Shown here piece after piece: positions 42,251 to 49,834 of a DNA stretch of 64,000 nt. The notes under the pieces were generated by a model. It was not told where the DNA came from. It did no database searches and saw only the letters and a program-made list of their open reading frames with translations. The stretch spans positions 186,001 through 250,000 of the forward strand of contig LBYD01000002.1 of assembly GCA_000995965.1 (NCBI GenBank), written 5' to 3'. The DNA is from Candidatus Moranbacteria bacterium GW2011_GWC2_40_12 (GTDB taxonomy: Bacteria > Patescibacteria > Paceibacteria > Moranbacterales > UBA11712). Each line of letters opens with the position of its first letter. Position 1 is the first letter of the stretch. The position numbers and the translations under genes were made by a program.

Positions 42251-43726
42251 ATGAAAAAGAAAAACAAAAAATATCTTGAAAATAAAATTATAATTCTTTT
42301 TTTTGCTGTGTTTATTGCGCTGACGCTTTCCGGATGCGGCGCTCCGAAGGAAACTAGCTATAAAGTTGACCTTGAAATTTGGGGGCTTTTTGACGATTCG
42401 GATGCGTTTTCAAAAGCAATCCAAGAATACAAAAAAAGAAACAGCAGGGTAGGCGCGATTACCTATAAAAAAATGCCGGTTGATTCCTATGAAAATGACC
42501 TTCGGGACGCTTTGGCGATCGGGAAAGGGCCGGATATCTTTCTTATCCATCACACCTGGCTGGCAAAGCATCTCGACAAACTTGAGCCTGCGCCACTGGA
42601 AATGGGAACCGGCAATGGCGAAAAGGCTGTCTTCATCACGCCAAGAAAAGTCCAGGAATATTTTGCGGATGTTGTCCAGAAAGATTTCGTGAACGGCTCA
42701 AATGTTTATGCGCTGCCCCTCTCGGTCGATTCTTTGGCTCTTTATTATAATAAAGATATTCTCAATCAGGCGGGGATTTCACGTCCTCCAAAAACGTGGG
42801 AAGAATTTGACAGTGATGTCCAGAAAATCACCAAGATTGACTCATTTGGGAACATCATTCTTGCCGGAGCGGCGATGGGAGTCTCCAGCGACCGTCCCGA
42901 AAATCTCGGCGGCGGAAAAATCAACCGGGCTACCGACATCTTGACGCTTCTTATGATGCAGGCAGGAACCGAAATGTTTGATTCCGAGAGAAAAATGGCC
43001 AAGTTTTCCGAATTCTCTTCTTCTGATACCGGAAAAGACAAATTTCCCGGACAAATGGCGCTTGAATACTACACGAAATTTTCAAATCTCAATTCAAGCC
43101 AATATACTTGGAATGCGCAAATGCATAATTCGATTGATGCTTTCGTAGAAGGAAAGACAGCTATGACAATCAACTATTCTTGGCTTATTCCGCGAATCCA
43201 AGACAAAGCTCCGAAGCTCAATTTTGGCATTGCCCCAGTTCCTCAAAATAAGGATCAAAACAATAAAGGAATCAACGCTAACTTTGCCAATTATTGGGGC
43301 TTGGCAGTTTCAAAAAGCAAGATTATGGCAACTGACGAGGGGCAACCAGCCACGGCGACAAATGAACAGAGGATCACCGAAGCCTGGAGGTTTCTTGCTT
43401 ATCTCACGATGGGTTCTGAAGAAATTTCTCCTTTTATCGGAGCAGCATCCAGTGAAGTGGCTGGATACAATCCAGCGGAGGAATATGCCGAAAAACAAAG
43501 AAAGCCCGCAGCGCGGCGGGACCTTATTGAAAAGCAGAAAGAAGATTTGCTTCTCTCGCCTTTTGCCCAAGGGAACCTCATTGCCCGTTCCTGGCCGGAA
43601 CCGGACAATCTGGCGGTGGAGAAAATATTTGATGAGATGATTGACGATGTGGTTCTCCGGAATGAAAAATCAGGTGAAGTCATCCGCCAAGCCCAAAATA
43701 GCGTCAATCTGCTGATAAAGAGATAA
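42251..43726 (+). CDS. Extracellular solute-binding lipoprotein (ABC family 1)
   Basis: 491 aa from the ATG at 42251 (a longer frame starts inside the gyrA terminator and is rejected). The signal peptide ends in a lipobox, LSGCGAPKE, so the protein is a lipoprotein processed by LspA. The mature part resembles carbohydrate-binding proteins of ABC importers: VDLEIWGLFDDSDAFSKAI, KGPDIFLIHHTWL, VYALPLSVDSLALYYNKDIL, RPPKTWEEF, GKTAMTINYSW. No permease or ATPase gene is adjacent; the next genes are pilin-like. Its stop overlaps the next start (TAATG), implying coupled translation. Confidence 0.85.
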   Translation: MKKKNKKYLENKIIILFFAVFIALTLSGCGAPKETSYKVDLEIWGLFDDSDAFSKAIQEYKKRNSRVGAITYKKMPVDSYENDLRDALAIGKGPDIFLIHHTWLAKHLDKLEPAPLEMGTGNGEKAVFITPRKVQEYFADVVQKDFVNGSNVYALPLSVDSLALYYNKDILNQAGISRPPKTWEEFDSDVQKITKIDSFGNIILAGAAMGVSSDRPENLGGGKINRATDILTLLMMQAGTEMFDSERKMAKFSEFSSSDTGKDKFPGQMALEYYTKFSNLNSSQYTWNAQMHNSIDAFVEGKTAMTINYSWLIPRIQDKAPKLNFGIAPVPQNKDQNNKGINANFANYWGLAVSKSKIMATDEGQPATATNEQRITEAWRFLAYLTMGSEEISPFIGAASSEVAGYNPAEEYAEKQRKPAARRDLIEKQKEDLLLSPFAQGNLIARSWPEPDNLAVEKIFDEMIDDVVLRNEKSGEVIRQAQNSVNLLIKR

Positions 43727-44406
43727 TGTCCCAAGTTACAAAAATTATAAAGGAAAATAAAATTTTGATGAAAACGATATATTTTACAGGAAAGAAATAT
43801 ATTATCGGATTATTTTTGATTGTCTTGTTTATCCTTAGTGCAAAAATATCTGAAGCGGCTTATTTAACAAACGCTCAGTGTGCTGCACAGGGAGGAAGAT
43901 GTAATTGGGTTTCAAATATTTGCTCATCTGACGAGACACTGGTGGGTCTCTGTGAAGGAGGAGCTTTTTCACAGGGAGCCTGTTGTAAACCAAACACAAC
44001 CCCATCACCTACCCCATCACCTACCCCATCACCTACCCCATCACCTACCCCATCACCTACCCCATCACCTACCCCAATATCAACAGCAGATACTAGCGGA
44101 TCACTTGTCCCCTGCACCAATAATTGCACACTTTGCGACATTATCGTCGGCCTCAACAGAATTTTCAAATATCTGGGCACTCTTTTGGTCATTGTTGCGA
44201 TTCTTTTCATCATAATTGCCGGAATTGCCTATATGGTTTCGGGCGGAAGCAAGAATTTGACTGAATGGGCGAAAAAAGCGCTGATGTACGCTCTGGTCGG
44301 TTTTGTAATATATCTCGCTTCCTGGATGATTGTTGGTTCGATTCTTTCAGCTATGGGATACAACAGAACTGGCTGGTCGACATTTGATTGCGAAAGCGGA
44401 TCTTAG
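43726..44406 (+). CDS. VirB2/TrbC-like pilin with Cys-rich domain and TPSP repeat linker
   Basis: 226 aa from the coupled ATG at 43726 (Met at 43768 is an alternative nearer the signal peptide). A signal peptide ends near ISEA; residues ~50-88 are a six-cysteine domain (CAAQGGRCNWVSNICSS, ACC); six TPSP units form a linker; then NNCTLCDIIVGLNRIFKYLG and two membrane helices separated by SGGSKNLTEWAKKALMYALVG, the pattern of VirB2/TrbC pilins. Probably membrane-inserted and assembled into a pilus or channel, displaying the Cys-rich domain. First of five related genes. Confidence 0.75.
   Translation: MSQVTKIIKENKILMKTIYFTGKKYIIGLFLIVLFILSAKISEAAYLTNAQCAAQGGRCNWVSNICSSDETLVGLCEGGAFSQGACCKPNTTPSPTPSPTPSPTPSPTPSPTPSPTPISTADTSGSLVPCTNNCTLCDIIVGLNRIFKYLGTLLVIVAILFIIIAGIAYMVSGGSKNLTEWAKKALMYALVGFVIYLASWMIVGSILSAMGYNRTGWSTFDCESGS
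43999..44070 (+). repeat. 12-bp minisatellite, six units
   Basis: ACCCCATCACCT repeated six times in frame, encoding TPSP units. A degenerate set of the same unit is at about 44866-44911 in the next gene. Confidence 0.9.
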
Positions 44407-44423
44407 CCGAAAAAAAACAAAAA

Positions 44424-45509
44424 ATGAAAAAGTCATATTTTCAACCCGTTATCGTTTTCACGATTGTTCTTTTGACAATAATATTTTTTTTGCAAATCGC
44501 AATTTTATCCCCGGCCGTGCTTGCCGATGACGACAGCACCGGAGGACTGGTTCCCTGCAACAACAAATGCACCCTTTGCCATATTCTGATCGGTCTTCAA
44601 AACATATTCAAATATCTCATTGGCCTGCTTTTTGTCGCTACGATGTTTTTTGTCACCTTAAATGGCGCGCTGATGATGGTTTCAGCCGGAAGCAAGAAGA
44701 TTATCGGCCAGGTAAAAACCGCTCTTGGCTACTGCCTGAAAGGTTTCCTCCTTTTTCTTATCTGCTGGGTTATTGTCACGGGTATCATGAAAACACTGGG
44801 CTACAGGCAACTCAACAATTGGTGGCAGTTTGAATGTGACACGACTCAAGCAGAACCACCGGTATCACCTACCCCATCACCAACCCCGTCACCGACCCCA
44901 ACTCCTACAAATAAATCATGCAAAGACATTGGCGGTATCTGTCGAATTTGGCATCCTTCGATGGAGGGGCAATCGAAGTGCGAGGAAGGAGAGCAGCCCC
45001 GAGAAGATTACAAGTGCCCAAATTCGGGAGAAATTTGCTGTATCACAAAGGCAATCTGGAATTGTGCCGACGCTGCGGCCGCGGCTCGAGAAGTAATTAA
45101 TAATTATATGAAACTAGTAAACAGTGGCCAGCAATATGGTGCTAAGTTACCAGGCGATATAATAAAGGAAACTGCAAACTGTGGTTCATCGTGCAATTGG
45201 TCTTGGCAGTCTGCCGGTCTGCCGGATTTCTGGAGTCTGAAACGGAGTGAATGGGACGGAAACCCAAATTCTTTGCAGCCGGGCGACATTTGCTTACTAG
45301 TTTCGAATGATCCTAACGCACAAGGTGACGCTAAATATCCGCATGCGTTTATGATTTTGGATCAAAATGGCATGACAACTATGGCAAGCCCTAAAATCAA
45401 TATCACATATAGTAAGGATGGGTTAAACTATAATATTAATCGACTAAAACCAGAAAATTTACATATTGAAGTAGTTCGTATTTCAGACGTGGTTTGCAAG
45501 AACAAATAG
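44424..45509 (+). CDS. VirB2/TrbC-like pilin fused to a C-terminal NlpC/CHAP-like domain
   Basis: 361 aa from the ATG at 44424. Signal peptide (to about residue 35, ending VLADDD), then NKCTLCHILIGLQNIFKYL and two membrane helices with SAGSKKIIGQVKTALGYCLKG between them (pilin core like the preceding gene), a SPTPSPTPSPTPTPT linker, a Cys-rich module (CKDIGGICRIW..GEICC) and a ~130-aa domain whose WNCADAAAAA, QPGDICLL and PHAFMIL blocks resemble the Cys/His core of NlpC/P60 or CHAP amidases. The enzymatic assignment is tentative. Module order is inverted relative to its neighbour (Cys-rich part after the linker). Confidence 0.7.
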   Translation: MKKSYFQPVIVFTIVLLTIIFFLQIAILSPAVLADDDSTGGLVPCNNKCTLCHILIGLQNIFKYLIGLLFVATMFFVTLNGALMMVSAGSKKIIGQVKTALGYCLKGFLLFLICWVIVTGIMKTLGYRQLNNWWQFECDTTQAEPPVSPTPSPTPSPTPTPTNKSCKDIGGICRIWHPSMEGQSKCEEGEQPREDYKCPNSGEICCITKAIWNCADAAAAAREVINNYMKLVNSGQQYGAKLPGDIIKETANCGSSCNWSWQSAGLPDFWSLKRSEWDGNPNSLQPGDICLLVSNDPNAQGDAKYPHAFMILDQNGMTTMASPKINITYSKDGLNYNINRLKPENLHIEVVRISDVVCKNK

Positions 45510-45529
45510 AATTAAGGTGGAATAAACTC

Positions 45530-46267
45530 ATGTCTCTCAAAAAAATTTTTATTGCTACCGGAATTGTTATAATCATCGCCGTTTCGGTGATTTGGCTCTA
45601 TCTCTCGTCCCAAAAAGAGGAAAATATTTCCCCAGAGCCAACGCAAAACGAGGAGAGTGCTGTTCCGGCCGCTCTTCCCTCTGGAACAGAATCTTCTGGA
45701 AATTTGGAAAATGTCGAAAAAGCGCGAAAAATATTTGAAAATCTCATTCAGGAAAAGATTTCCGACAAAACAAAAAAAGACGGATCAAAAAAAGTTGATT
45801 TCAGGGATCAAAAAGGGAATCTGATCCCCCTTTCGGATTTCGAAAATGCGCTTGGCGTCGAAATATACCCTAAACTTAAGGAATATTTGAACAATGGATA
45901 TCAAGTATTTTATTGCCCTGGAGCGGACGGGGAAAAAACATTCGGTGTTTATCTGGAGTATAATCAAGAAAAAGTTTATAAGGGGTTCACTTATGATGTT
46001 TTGGATATGATGAAAGGTTGGGAAAATTCAATTTTCCCCAATTTTCACACAGTTTTGTTTCCCGATTTTGATTTCAATAAAGACAGCTTGAATCAAAAAA
46101 TCGAGTTTCGAGATGGAAAATACAGATATGCCGAAGTAAATTTTCCCGACGGAAAAAAGAGCTCCATTCAATACGATGCTGTTGAATCTGGAATTATTAT
46201 CGCCGCTTCCTCCTCTTGTCTCGACAATGTGCATCAATATTATGAACCCATATTGCCGCAGCCATAA
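45530..46267 (+). CDS. Uncharacterised membrane-anchored extracellular protein
   Basis: 245 aa. The start follows an AAGGTGG ribosome-binding site. One N-terminal membrane helix (about 4-26), a Glu/Pro/Ser linker, then a soluble domain with KVDFRDQKGNLIPLSDFENA and YQVFYCPGADGEKTFGVYLEY. No family recognised. Lies within the pilin gene cluster and probably belongs to the same surface structure. Confidence 0.65.
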   Translation: MSLKKIFIATGIVIIIAVSVIWLYLSSQKEENISPEPTQNEESAVPAALPSGTESSGNLENVEKARKIFENLIQEKISDKTKKDGSKKVDFRDQKGNLIPLSDFENALGVEIYPKLKEYLNNGYQVFYCPGADGEKTFGVYLEYNQEKVYKGFTYDVLDMMKGWENSIFPNFHTVLFPDFDFNKDSLNQKIEFRDGKYRYAEVNFPDGKKSSIQYDAVESGIIIAASSSCLDNVHQYYEPILPQP

Positions 46268-46288
46268 TCATAATTTTTTTACAAAACA

Positions 46289-46873
46289 ATGAAAAAAATC
46301 ATACTCCCCCTCGTTATTCTCTTGGCAATATTTTTTCTTCAAGCCAGGCCGGCATTTGCCGCCTCCATTGATTTCACAAACCCTTTGACTGCCACCGATC
46401 TCAAGACCGTTTTGACGAATATCATGACATACCTCAGAAACATTGCCGGATCAATCGCCCTCCTTTTTATCGTTATCGGCGGGATTATGTATATTGTCTC
46501 AACCGGCGACAAGGATAGAATGGAGCGCGCGAAAAACACTCTCATTTACGCCCTTGCCGGGTTTGCCATCGTATTAGCCGCATCTACTTTCACCTCCGAA
46601 ATTCAGACGGCTCTCGGAGAGAGCGTGACATCCACCGGCGGACCCACTCTAGCGCAGATTATCCTCAATGTTTTGAGACTCCTTTTGTCAATCGTGGGAT
46701 CTCTTGCTATAATAAGCATAGTGATCGGCGCCATTTGGATGTTCTCCGCCGGGGGAGATAAAGAAAGGTATGAGCTCGGGAAAAAAACTGTGATCTATTC
46801 AATAGTCGGCGTGACGGTCGTTTTGATTTCCGTAATCGTCCTCAACCAAATCAAGACATTGATTGGCGGATAA
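46289..46873 (+). CDS. Tandem-duplicated VirB2/TrbC-like pilin
   Basis: 194 aa. After a signal peptide (cleavage near AFA, residue 24) the protein holds two pilin cores in one chain: first VLTNIMTYLRNIAGSIALLF..STGDKDRMERAKNTLIYALAGF, second ILNVLRLLLSIVGSLAII..SAGGDKERYELGKKTVIYSIVG. Each has two membrane helices with the charged AAGGDKxR turn. A fusion of two pilins could act as a cap or fixed dimer. Follows the previous gene by 21 bp. Confidence 0.75.
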   Translation: MKKIILPLVILLAIFFLQARPAFAASIDFTNPLTATDLKTVLTNIMTYLRNIAGSIALLFIVIGGIMYIVSTGDKDRMERAKNTLIYALAGFAIVLAASTFTSEIQTALGESVTSTGGPTLAQIILNVLRLLLSIVGSLAIISIVIGAIWMFSAGGDKERYELGKKTVIYSIVGVTVVLISVIVLNQIKTLIGG

Positions 46874-46923
46874 AAACCCGAAAAAAAATAATTTCGATGA
46901 AATTTGTGAGAGGAGGTGAATAA

Positions 46924-47280
46924 ATGAAAAAGAAAATACAATCTGTTGTGAGAAAAGTTTGGGCGGTGGCCTTTCTGTTTCCGCTGGTGGCATCGGCTCA
47001 ATTTACAAAGCCCGGGAATACTGGTTTGCCTACTGGAACAATTTTCAACATTATCAAAGGTATTATGAACTGGCTTTTGGGAATTCTGGGGTTTGTGGCC
47101 GTTATTGGTTTTGTCGTAAGCGGAATCATGTTTCTTATTGCAGCTGGTGATGAAGACCGCCAAAAAACCGCCAAAAAAGCCATGTTTTATTCAATTACGG
47201 GTGTCATTGTGGGCTTGGTTGGTTATGTAGCCTTGTTGGCGATTGAGGCAATGTTGAACGCGTCATCCGCGACATTCTGA
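46924..47280 (+). CDS. VirB2/TrbC-like pilin
   Basis: 118 aa, classic size. Preceded by AGGAGGTGAATAA, the strongest ribosome-binding site of the cluster, suggesting high expression as for a major pilin. Signal peptide ends VASA; then FNIIKGIMNWLLGILGFVAV, turn AAGDEDRQKTAKKAMFYSITG and a second helix. Closely related to the 132-aa protein at 47421. Followed by its own terminator. Confidence 0.8.
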   Translation: MKKKIQSVVRKVWAVAFLFPLVASAQFTKPGNTGLPTGTIFNIIKGIMNWLLGILGFVAVIGFVVSGIMFLIAAGDEDRQKTAKKAMFYSITGVIVGLVGYVALLAIEAMLNASSATF

Positions 47281-47311
47281 CCAGATAAATATTTCTGAAA
47301 AGGTTTCCTTT

Positions 47312-47341
47312 GCGGCTTCGTTTCCAATGGAGCCGCTTTTT
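47312..47341 (+). terminator. Intrinsic terminator of the pilin operon
   Basis: GCGGCT (47312-47317) pairs with AGCCGC (47331-47336), followed by TTTTTATTT. Confidence 0.75.
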
Positions 47342-47355
47342 ATTTGGATTGTATA

Positions 47356-47384
47356 TTGCATAGTCTTCCTCGAAAAGCTATAAT
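47356..47384 (+). promoter_or_regulatory. Promoter of the last pilin gene
   Basis: TTGCAT (47356-47361), 17-nt spacer, perfect TATAAT (47379-47384). Confidence 0.65.
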
Positions 47385-47420
47385 AAGCTCGGCGAGAAAA
47401 ATAATTATTTTGAGACAAAA

Positions 47421-47819
47421 ATGAAAAAGACAATATGTTGCTATCTCACAACGACTAGAAATAAAAAGAAAATATTTATCGAAATATTTTTTGCTGTTTT
47501 CTTTTTAGTTATTTTTCTTCCAGGAGCGATTTTTGCTCAAGGTGTGCCCATTCCATCCGAGAGCCTGCCCGCGGGCAGTGATTTGAAAACGGTGGTTGAG
47601 AATTTCATGAAGTGGCTTCTTGGCATCTTTGGTTTTTTGGCAATTATCGCTTTTATCGTAAGTGGAATAATGTATCTTACTTCTGGCGGTGACAAGGAGA
47701 GAGCGGAAACAGCTAAAAAAGCCATGAATTATTCCGTCATAGGGGTAATTGCAGGTTTATCGGGATATCTGATTATCCAAGCCATTGAAAGCTGGCTCGG
47801 TGGTTCTACTACTTTTTAG
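47421..47819 (+). CDS. VirB2/TrbC-like pilin
   Basis: 132 aa. A long basic N-terminus (RNKKK) and signal peptide (to about IFAQ, residue 40) precede DLKTVVENFMKWLLGIFGF, the turn TSGGDKERAETAKKAMNYSVIG and a second helix. It is the nearest relative of the 118-aa pilin in the window but has its own promoter and terminator, so its level can be set independently. Confidence 0.8.
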   Translation: MKKTICCYLTTTRNKKKIFIEIFFAVFFLVIFLPGAIFAQGVPIPSESLPAGSDLKTVVENFMKWLLGIFGFLAIIAFIVSGIMYLTSGGDKERAETAKKAMNYSVIGVIAGLSGYLIIQAIESWLGGSTTF

Positions 47820-47946
47820 CCACAGCGCAGGCAATGCTTGTTTTTAAATTTCTCTGCGCGAAACTTTTCGCTCCGCGCTTTTTTATGGCTTGATTATATA
47901 ATGAGCAGGAGTTATTATAATAAATGCTTCTGGAATGGCAGATTCA

Positions 47947-48070
47947 CCCCGCACCATTTTGGGTGAGTGGCGAAATTGGCATACGCACTAGCCTTAGGAG
48001 CTAGCGGGGCGACCCATGGAGGTTCGAGTCCTCTCTCACCCAAAAAATTAGATCAAAAAATGGTGCGGGG
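47947..48070. repeat. 14-bp inverted repeat flanking tRNA-Leu
   Basis: CCCCGCACCATTTT (47947-47960), ending one base before the tRNA, is exactly reverse-complemented at 48057-48070. Confidence 0.75.
47961..48042 (+). tRNA. tRNA-Leu(UAG)
   Basis: 82 nt class II tRNA. Acceptor GGGTGAG/CTCACCC, anticodon stem CTAGC/GCTAG with loop CTTAGGA (TAG), T-arm with TTCGAGT. No encoded CCA. Enclosed by a 14-bp inverted repeat. Confidence 0.93.
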
Positions 48071-48079
48071 CACACCAGC

Positions 48080-48170
48080 CCCCGCACTAAATTGCTCCGC
48101 AATTAGTGCGGGGTAAACTTAGGAGCTAGCGCCGCAAGGCATGAGGGTTCAACTCCCTCCCTGCCCACAA
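48080..48170 (+). pseudogene. Palindrome plus tRNA-Leu 3'-half
   Basis: CCCCGCACTAAATTGC (from 48080) pairs with GCAATTAGTGCGGGG (to 48113), followed by CTTAGGAGCTAGCG (shared with the intact tRNA-Leu), a T-arm GAGGG TTCAACT CCCTC and CCTGCCCA. The 5' part of a tRNA is absent. Confidence 0.55.
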
Positions 48171-48193
48171 GATATTTCAAATGGAGGTTTTTA

Positions 48194-48238
48194 CCCCGAC
48201 TTTACGTCGGGGCAAGTCCCTGCCTGCCGGCAGGCAGG
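48194..48238. repeat. Two adjacent GC-rich palindromes
   Basis: CCCCGACTTTACGTCGGGG (48194-48212) and CCTGCCTGCCGGCAGGCAGG (48219-48238) lie just before the pseudouridine synthase start; relatives are at 860-878, 32258-32276 and 50246-50267. Confidence 0.75.
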
Positions 48239-48252
48239 CTCTCCCCGGCACA

Positions 48253-48960
48253 ATGCTCAAAATTATTTTTCAAAACAAAGGTTATATTGTCGTCAACAAG
48301 CCAGCGGGGCTGGCTGTTCACTCCGGCGTGGGGATCAAAGAAAAAACTCTGGTTGATTTTTTAGTCGACAAATTTCCCGAAATCAAAAATGTTGGCGATG
48401 AGCCGGAAATGAGGCCGGGAATTGTTCACCGCCTCGACAAAGATACTTCCGGCGTGATGGTTGTGGCGCGAAATCAGAAAACTTTTGAATATCTCAAAAA
48501 CCTTTTCAAAAAGCGCGAAGTCGAAAAAAAATATCTGGCATTGGTTTATGGGGAGCTGAAAAACAAGGAAGGAAAAATTGAAGGAGAAATGGGCCGGTCA
48601 AAAAGGGACTTCCGGAAACAATCTTTCGTAAGAGGAAAAGTCGAAGTCAGAAAAGAAAGGTATTCCCTGACGCATTATATGGTTATTAAAGAATTTGGGA
48701 ATTATTCCCTTCTTGAAGTATCCCCGAAAACTGGCCGGACGCACCAAATCCGGGTCCATCTTCATTCTATTGGCCATCCAGTCGTGGGAGATAGAAAATA
48801 TTCTTTCAAAGAATATAAGCGCCAAAAATGCGCTCGGATGTTCCTCCACGCAAATGAAATAGTATTTGTTGGCCAGGAAGGGAAAAAAATGAGATTTGTT
48901 TCTCCCGCGCCAAAAGAAATGAAAGAGCATCTAGGCGGGGTTGACTGCGGAGGAAAATAA
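48253..48960 (+). CDS. RluA-family 23S rRNA/tRNA pseudouridine synthase
   Basis: 235 aa from the ATG at 48253. The frame is open 24 codons upstream, but that part is encoded by GC-rich palindromes and is not homologous to the family. IIFQNKGYIVVNKPAGLAVH, the catalytic HRLDKDTSGVM (Asp at about residue 64) and RTHQIRVHL define RluA-type synthases that isomerise uridine in rRNA or tRNA. No S4 domain, so closer to RluA/RluC-minus-S4 than RluD. Followed by rplS. Confidence 0.9.
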   Translation: MLKIIFQNKGYIVVNKPAGLAVHSGVGIKEKTLVDFLVDKFPEIKNVGDEPEMRPGIVHRLDKDTSGVMVVARNQKTFEYLKNLFKKREVEKKYLALVYGELKNKEGKIEGEMGRSKRDFRKQSFVRGKVEVRKERYSLTHYMVIKEFGNYSLLEVSPKTGRTHQIRVHLHSIGHPVVGDRKYSFKEYKRQKCARMFLHANEIVFVGQEGKKMRFVSPAPKEMKEHLGGVDCGGK

Positions 48961-49012
48961 TTATATGATATACTGGCTTGTAAGAAGCGGTTTTTTTATT
49001 TAATCTAATACT

Positions 49013-49495
49013 ATGAAGAAGGTGACGGAATACAATCAAAAAGTGCGGGCCTCAAGAAAAATGCCCCAGCTGCGGTCCGGTGATATCGTTAAGGTGCATA
49101 GGAAAGTAAAAGAGGGAGAGAAAGAAAGAACGCAGGTCTTTGAAGGGATCATTATTTCCATAAAGGGAAAACAAAGCTCTTCACCAATGATCACAGTGAG
49201 GAAAGTTTCTTTCGGAGTGGGAGTGGAGATTATCGTGCCAGTTTTTTCTCCGCTAATTGAAAAGATCGAAGTTATCAAGAAAGCGAAAACAAAGCAATCG
49301 AAACTCTATTATCTCCGGCGCAAAGACTTCAAACTTTCGAAGCTCAAAATGAAAGAACTGGATAAATTTATTGCAGAAGACAAGGAAGAAGAGATAGAAG
49401 AGCCGCCTGAAGAGAAAGCTGAAAAAATTGGCGAGGGAGAAAACAATGTGGCAAAAAAAGAAATTGCTGAAGAGAAAGAGATTAAAAAAGATTAG
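49013..49495 (+). CDS. rplS: 50S ribosomal protein L19 with acidic C-terminal extension
   Basis: 160 aa; standard L19 is about 115. The L19 core is complete (RSGDIVKVHRKVKEGEKERTQ, FEGIIISIKG, TVRKVSFGVGVEIIVPVFSP, KLYYLRRK). After residue ~118 comes a Glu/Lys-rich tail (KEEEIEEPPEEKAEKIGEGE) not present in typical L19. L19 lies at the subunit interface. Precedes a tRNA cluster by 14 bp. Confidence 0.92.
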   Translation: MKKVTEYNQKVRASRKMPQLRSGDIVKVHRKVKEGEKERTQVFEGIIISIKGKQSSSPMITVRKVSFGVGVEIIVPVFSPLIEKIEVIKKAKTKQSKLYYLRRKDFKLSKLKMKELDKFIAEDKEEEIEEPPEEKAEKIGEGENNVAKKEIAEEKEIKKD

Positions 49496-49509
49496 ATTTT
49501 TTATATCTT

Positions 49510-49593
49510 GCCGTGGTGCCGGAACTGGTAGACGGGCCAGCTTGAGGGGCTGGTGTCCATTAGGGCGTGGGAGTTCGAGTCTCCCCCACGGCA
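49510..49593 (+). tRNA. tRNA-Leu(GAG)
   Basis: 84 nt class II tRNA. Acceptor GCCGTGG/CCACGGC, anticodon stem CCAGC/GCTGG with loop TTGAGGG (GAG), long variable arm, T-arm with TTCGAGT. No encoded CCA. Confidence 0.93.
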
Positions 49594-49663
49594 CTCGAAC
49601 AGGAAAATTATTCCTGTTGGAAAGCAGATGTTCTCACAAAATATATTTAGAAAGCAAAACGAC

Positions 49664-49737
49664 GGGCGCGTAGCTCAGTTGGTTAGAGCATCTGTCTTAC
49701 AAACAGAGGGTCAGAGGTTCGAGTCCTCTCGCGCCCA
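49664..49737 (+). tRNA. tRNA-Val(UAC)
   Basis: 74 nt. Acceptor GGGCGCG/CGCGCCC, anticodon stem TCTGT/ACAGA with loop CTTACAA (TAC), T-arm with TTCGAGT. No encoded CCA. Confidence 0.94.
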
Positions 49738-49746
49738 CGAGTATAT

Positions 49747-49777
49747 GCCGGGCTAGCTCAGTCCCGCCAGAGGCGGA
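49747..49777 (+). pseudogene. tRNA-Phe 5' fragment abutting a palindrome
   Basis: GCCGGGCTAGCTCAGT (49747-49762) is an exact copy of the first 16 nt of tRNA-Phe at 49835 and stops at a palindrome, TCCCGCCAGAGGCGGA (49762-49777). Confidence 0.6.
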
Positions 49778-49834
49778 TAAAGTCCGAGCAGAGGACTTGA
49801 GGTTAGCGTCGGAATTAACAATCGAATAATTTTT

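Noticed and set aside
43999..44070. Regular 12-bp repeats as a CRISPR array
   Set aside because: Units are contiguous without spacers and encode TPSP in frame with the pilin gene.
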